The position numbers and the translations under genes are program-made. From NCBI RefSeq assembly GCF_025840185.1, contig NZ_JAMPJU010000006.1:152901-216900 (forward strand): 64,000 nt of DNA. The letters are read 5' to 3'. The DNA is from Brenneria izbisi (GTDB taxonomy: Bacteria; Pseudomonadota; Gammaproteobacteria; Enterobacterales; Enterobacteriaceae). Of the stretch, positions 63,820 through 64,000 are shown in pieces. The notes under the pieces were generated by a model. That model had not been told where the DNA came from, did not search any database, and saw nothing but the letters and a program-made list of their open reading frames with translations. Position 1 is the first letter of the stretch, and every line of letters begins with the position of its first letter.

Positions 63820-63844
63820 TCCGGGTTTAACACATTGATCCCGT

Positions 63845-63866
63845 GCTCTCTCCATAGGGAGAGAGC
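63845..63866 (+). terminator. Hairpin between fusA and tuf
   Basis: GCTCTCTCC (63845-63853), loop ATAG, then GGAGAGAGC (63858-63866), a perfect 9-bp stem 25 bases after the fusA stop, followed by ATTTGAG. With only three T residues it is more likely a partial terminator or processing site than a full stop before tuf. Confidence 0.45.
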
Positions 63867-63872
63867 ATTTGA

Positions 63873-64000
<128 letters not shown>

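Overview
The window is chromosomal DNA of an enterobacterium (Enterobacterales). The backbone follows, nearly gene for gene, the E. coli 74-76 min region, in the order greB, ompR-envZ, pckA, hslO-hslR-yrfG-igaA, nudE, mrcA, hofMNOPQ, aroKB-damX-dam-rpe-gph-trpS, cysG, ppiA, pabA-argD, crp, yhfA, prkB-yheU-yheT, yheS, kefGB-yheV, slyD/slyX, fkpA, yheO-tusDCB, rpsL-rpsG-fusA-tuf. A family 1 pectate lyase with a PelB-type leader and several plant-associated catabolic cassettes point to the soft-rot/plant-associated Pectobacteriaceae (Pectobacterium, Dickeya, Brenneria or Lonsdalea type). I cannot fix the genus from the sequence alone.

Layout. 1-2.2 kb: the end of a GMC alcohol oxidase/dehydrogenase plus an aldehyde dehydrogenase, a likely alcohol to aldehyde to acid pair. 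2.4-25.3 kb: conserved core (transcript cleavage, osmosensing, gluconeogenesis, redox/heat-shock chaperones, Rcs restraint, PBP1a, DNA-uptake-type hof operon, shikimate genes, Dam methylation, TrpS). 25.4-30.1 kb: accessory operon of a polar amino-acid ABC importer with an AbgB-like M20 amidohydrolase, placed where E. coli has nirBDC beside cysG. 32.5-39.1 kb: accessory operon of a mandelate-racemase-subgroup enolase-superfamily enzyme with a complete oligopeptide-type ABC importer. 39.9-45.4 kb: accessory block of a chemoreceptor with a flagellar sigma-28 promoter, a secreted pectate lyase, a decayed IS3-family element and a gene remnant. It lies between ppiA and pabA, where E. coli carries yhfG-fic. 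45.4-64 kb: core again, ending in the str operon; tuf runs off the end.

How the genes work together. The core is housekeeping. The four accessory insertions all sit at operon boundaries of the conserved backbone and deal with finding and taking up plant-derived or peptide-like nutrients: chemotaxis receptor, secreted pectinase, two binding-protein-dependent importers each paired with one catabolic enzyme, and an alcohol/aldehyde oxidation pair. No rRNA, tRNA, CRISPR, prophage or defence island was seen. The best candidates for undescribed biology are the enolase-superfamily/peptide-importer cassette and the M20 amidase/amino-acid importer cassette, whose substrates cannot be read from sequence. 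Smaller points of interest are the sigma-28 promoter on the chemoreceptor, a 15-codon upstream ORF overlapping pabA, and the IS-associated remodelling of the fic locus.
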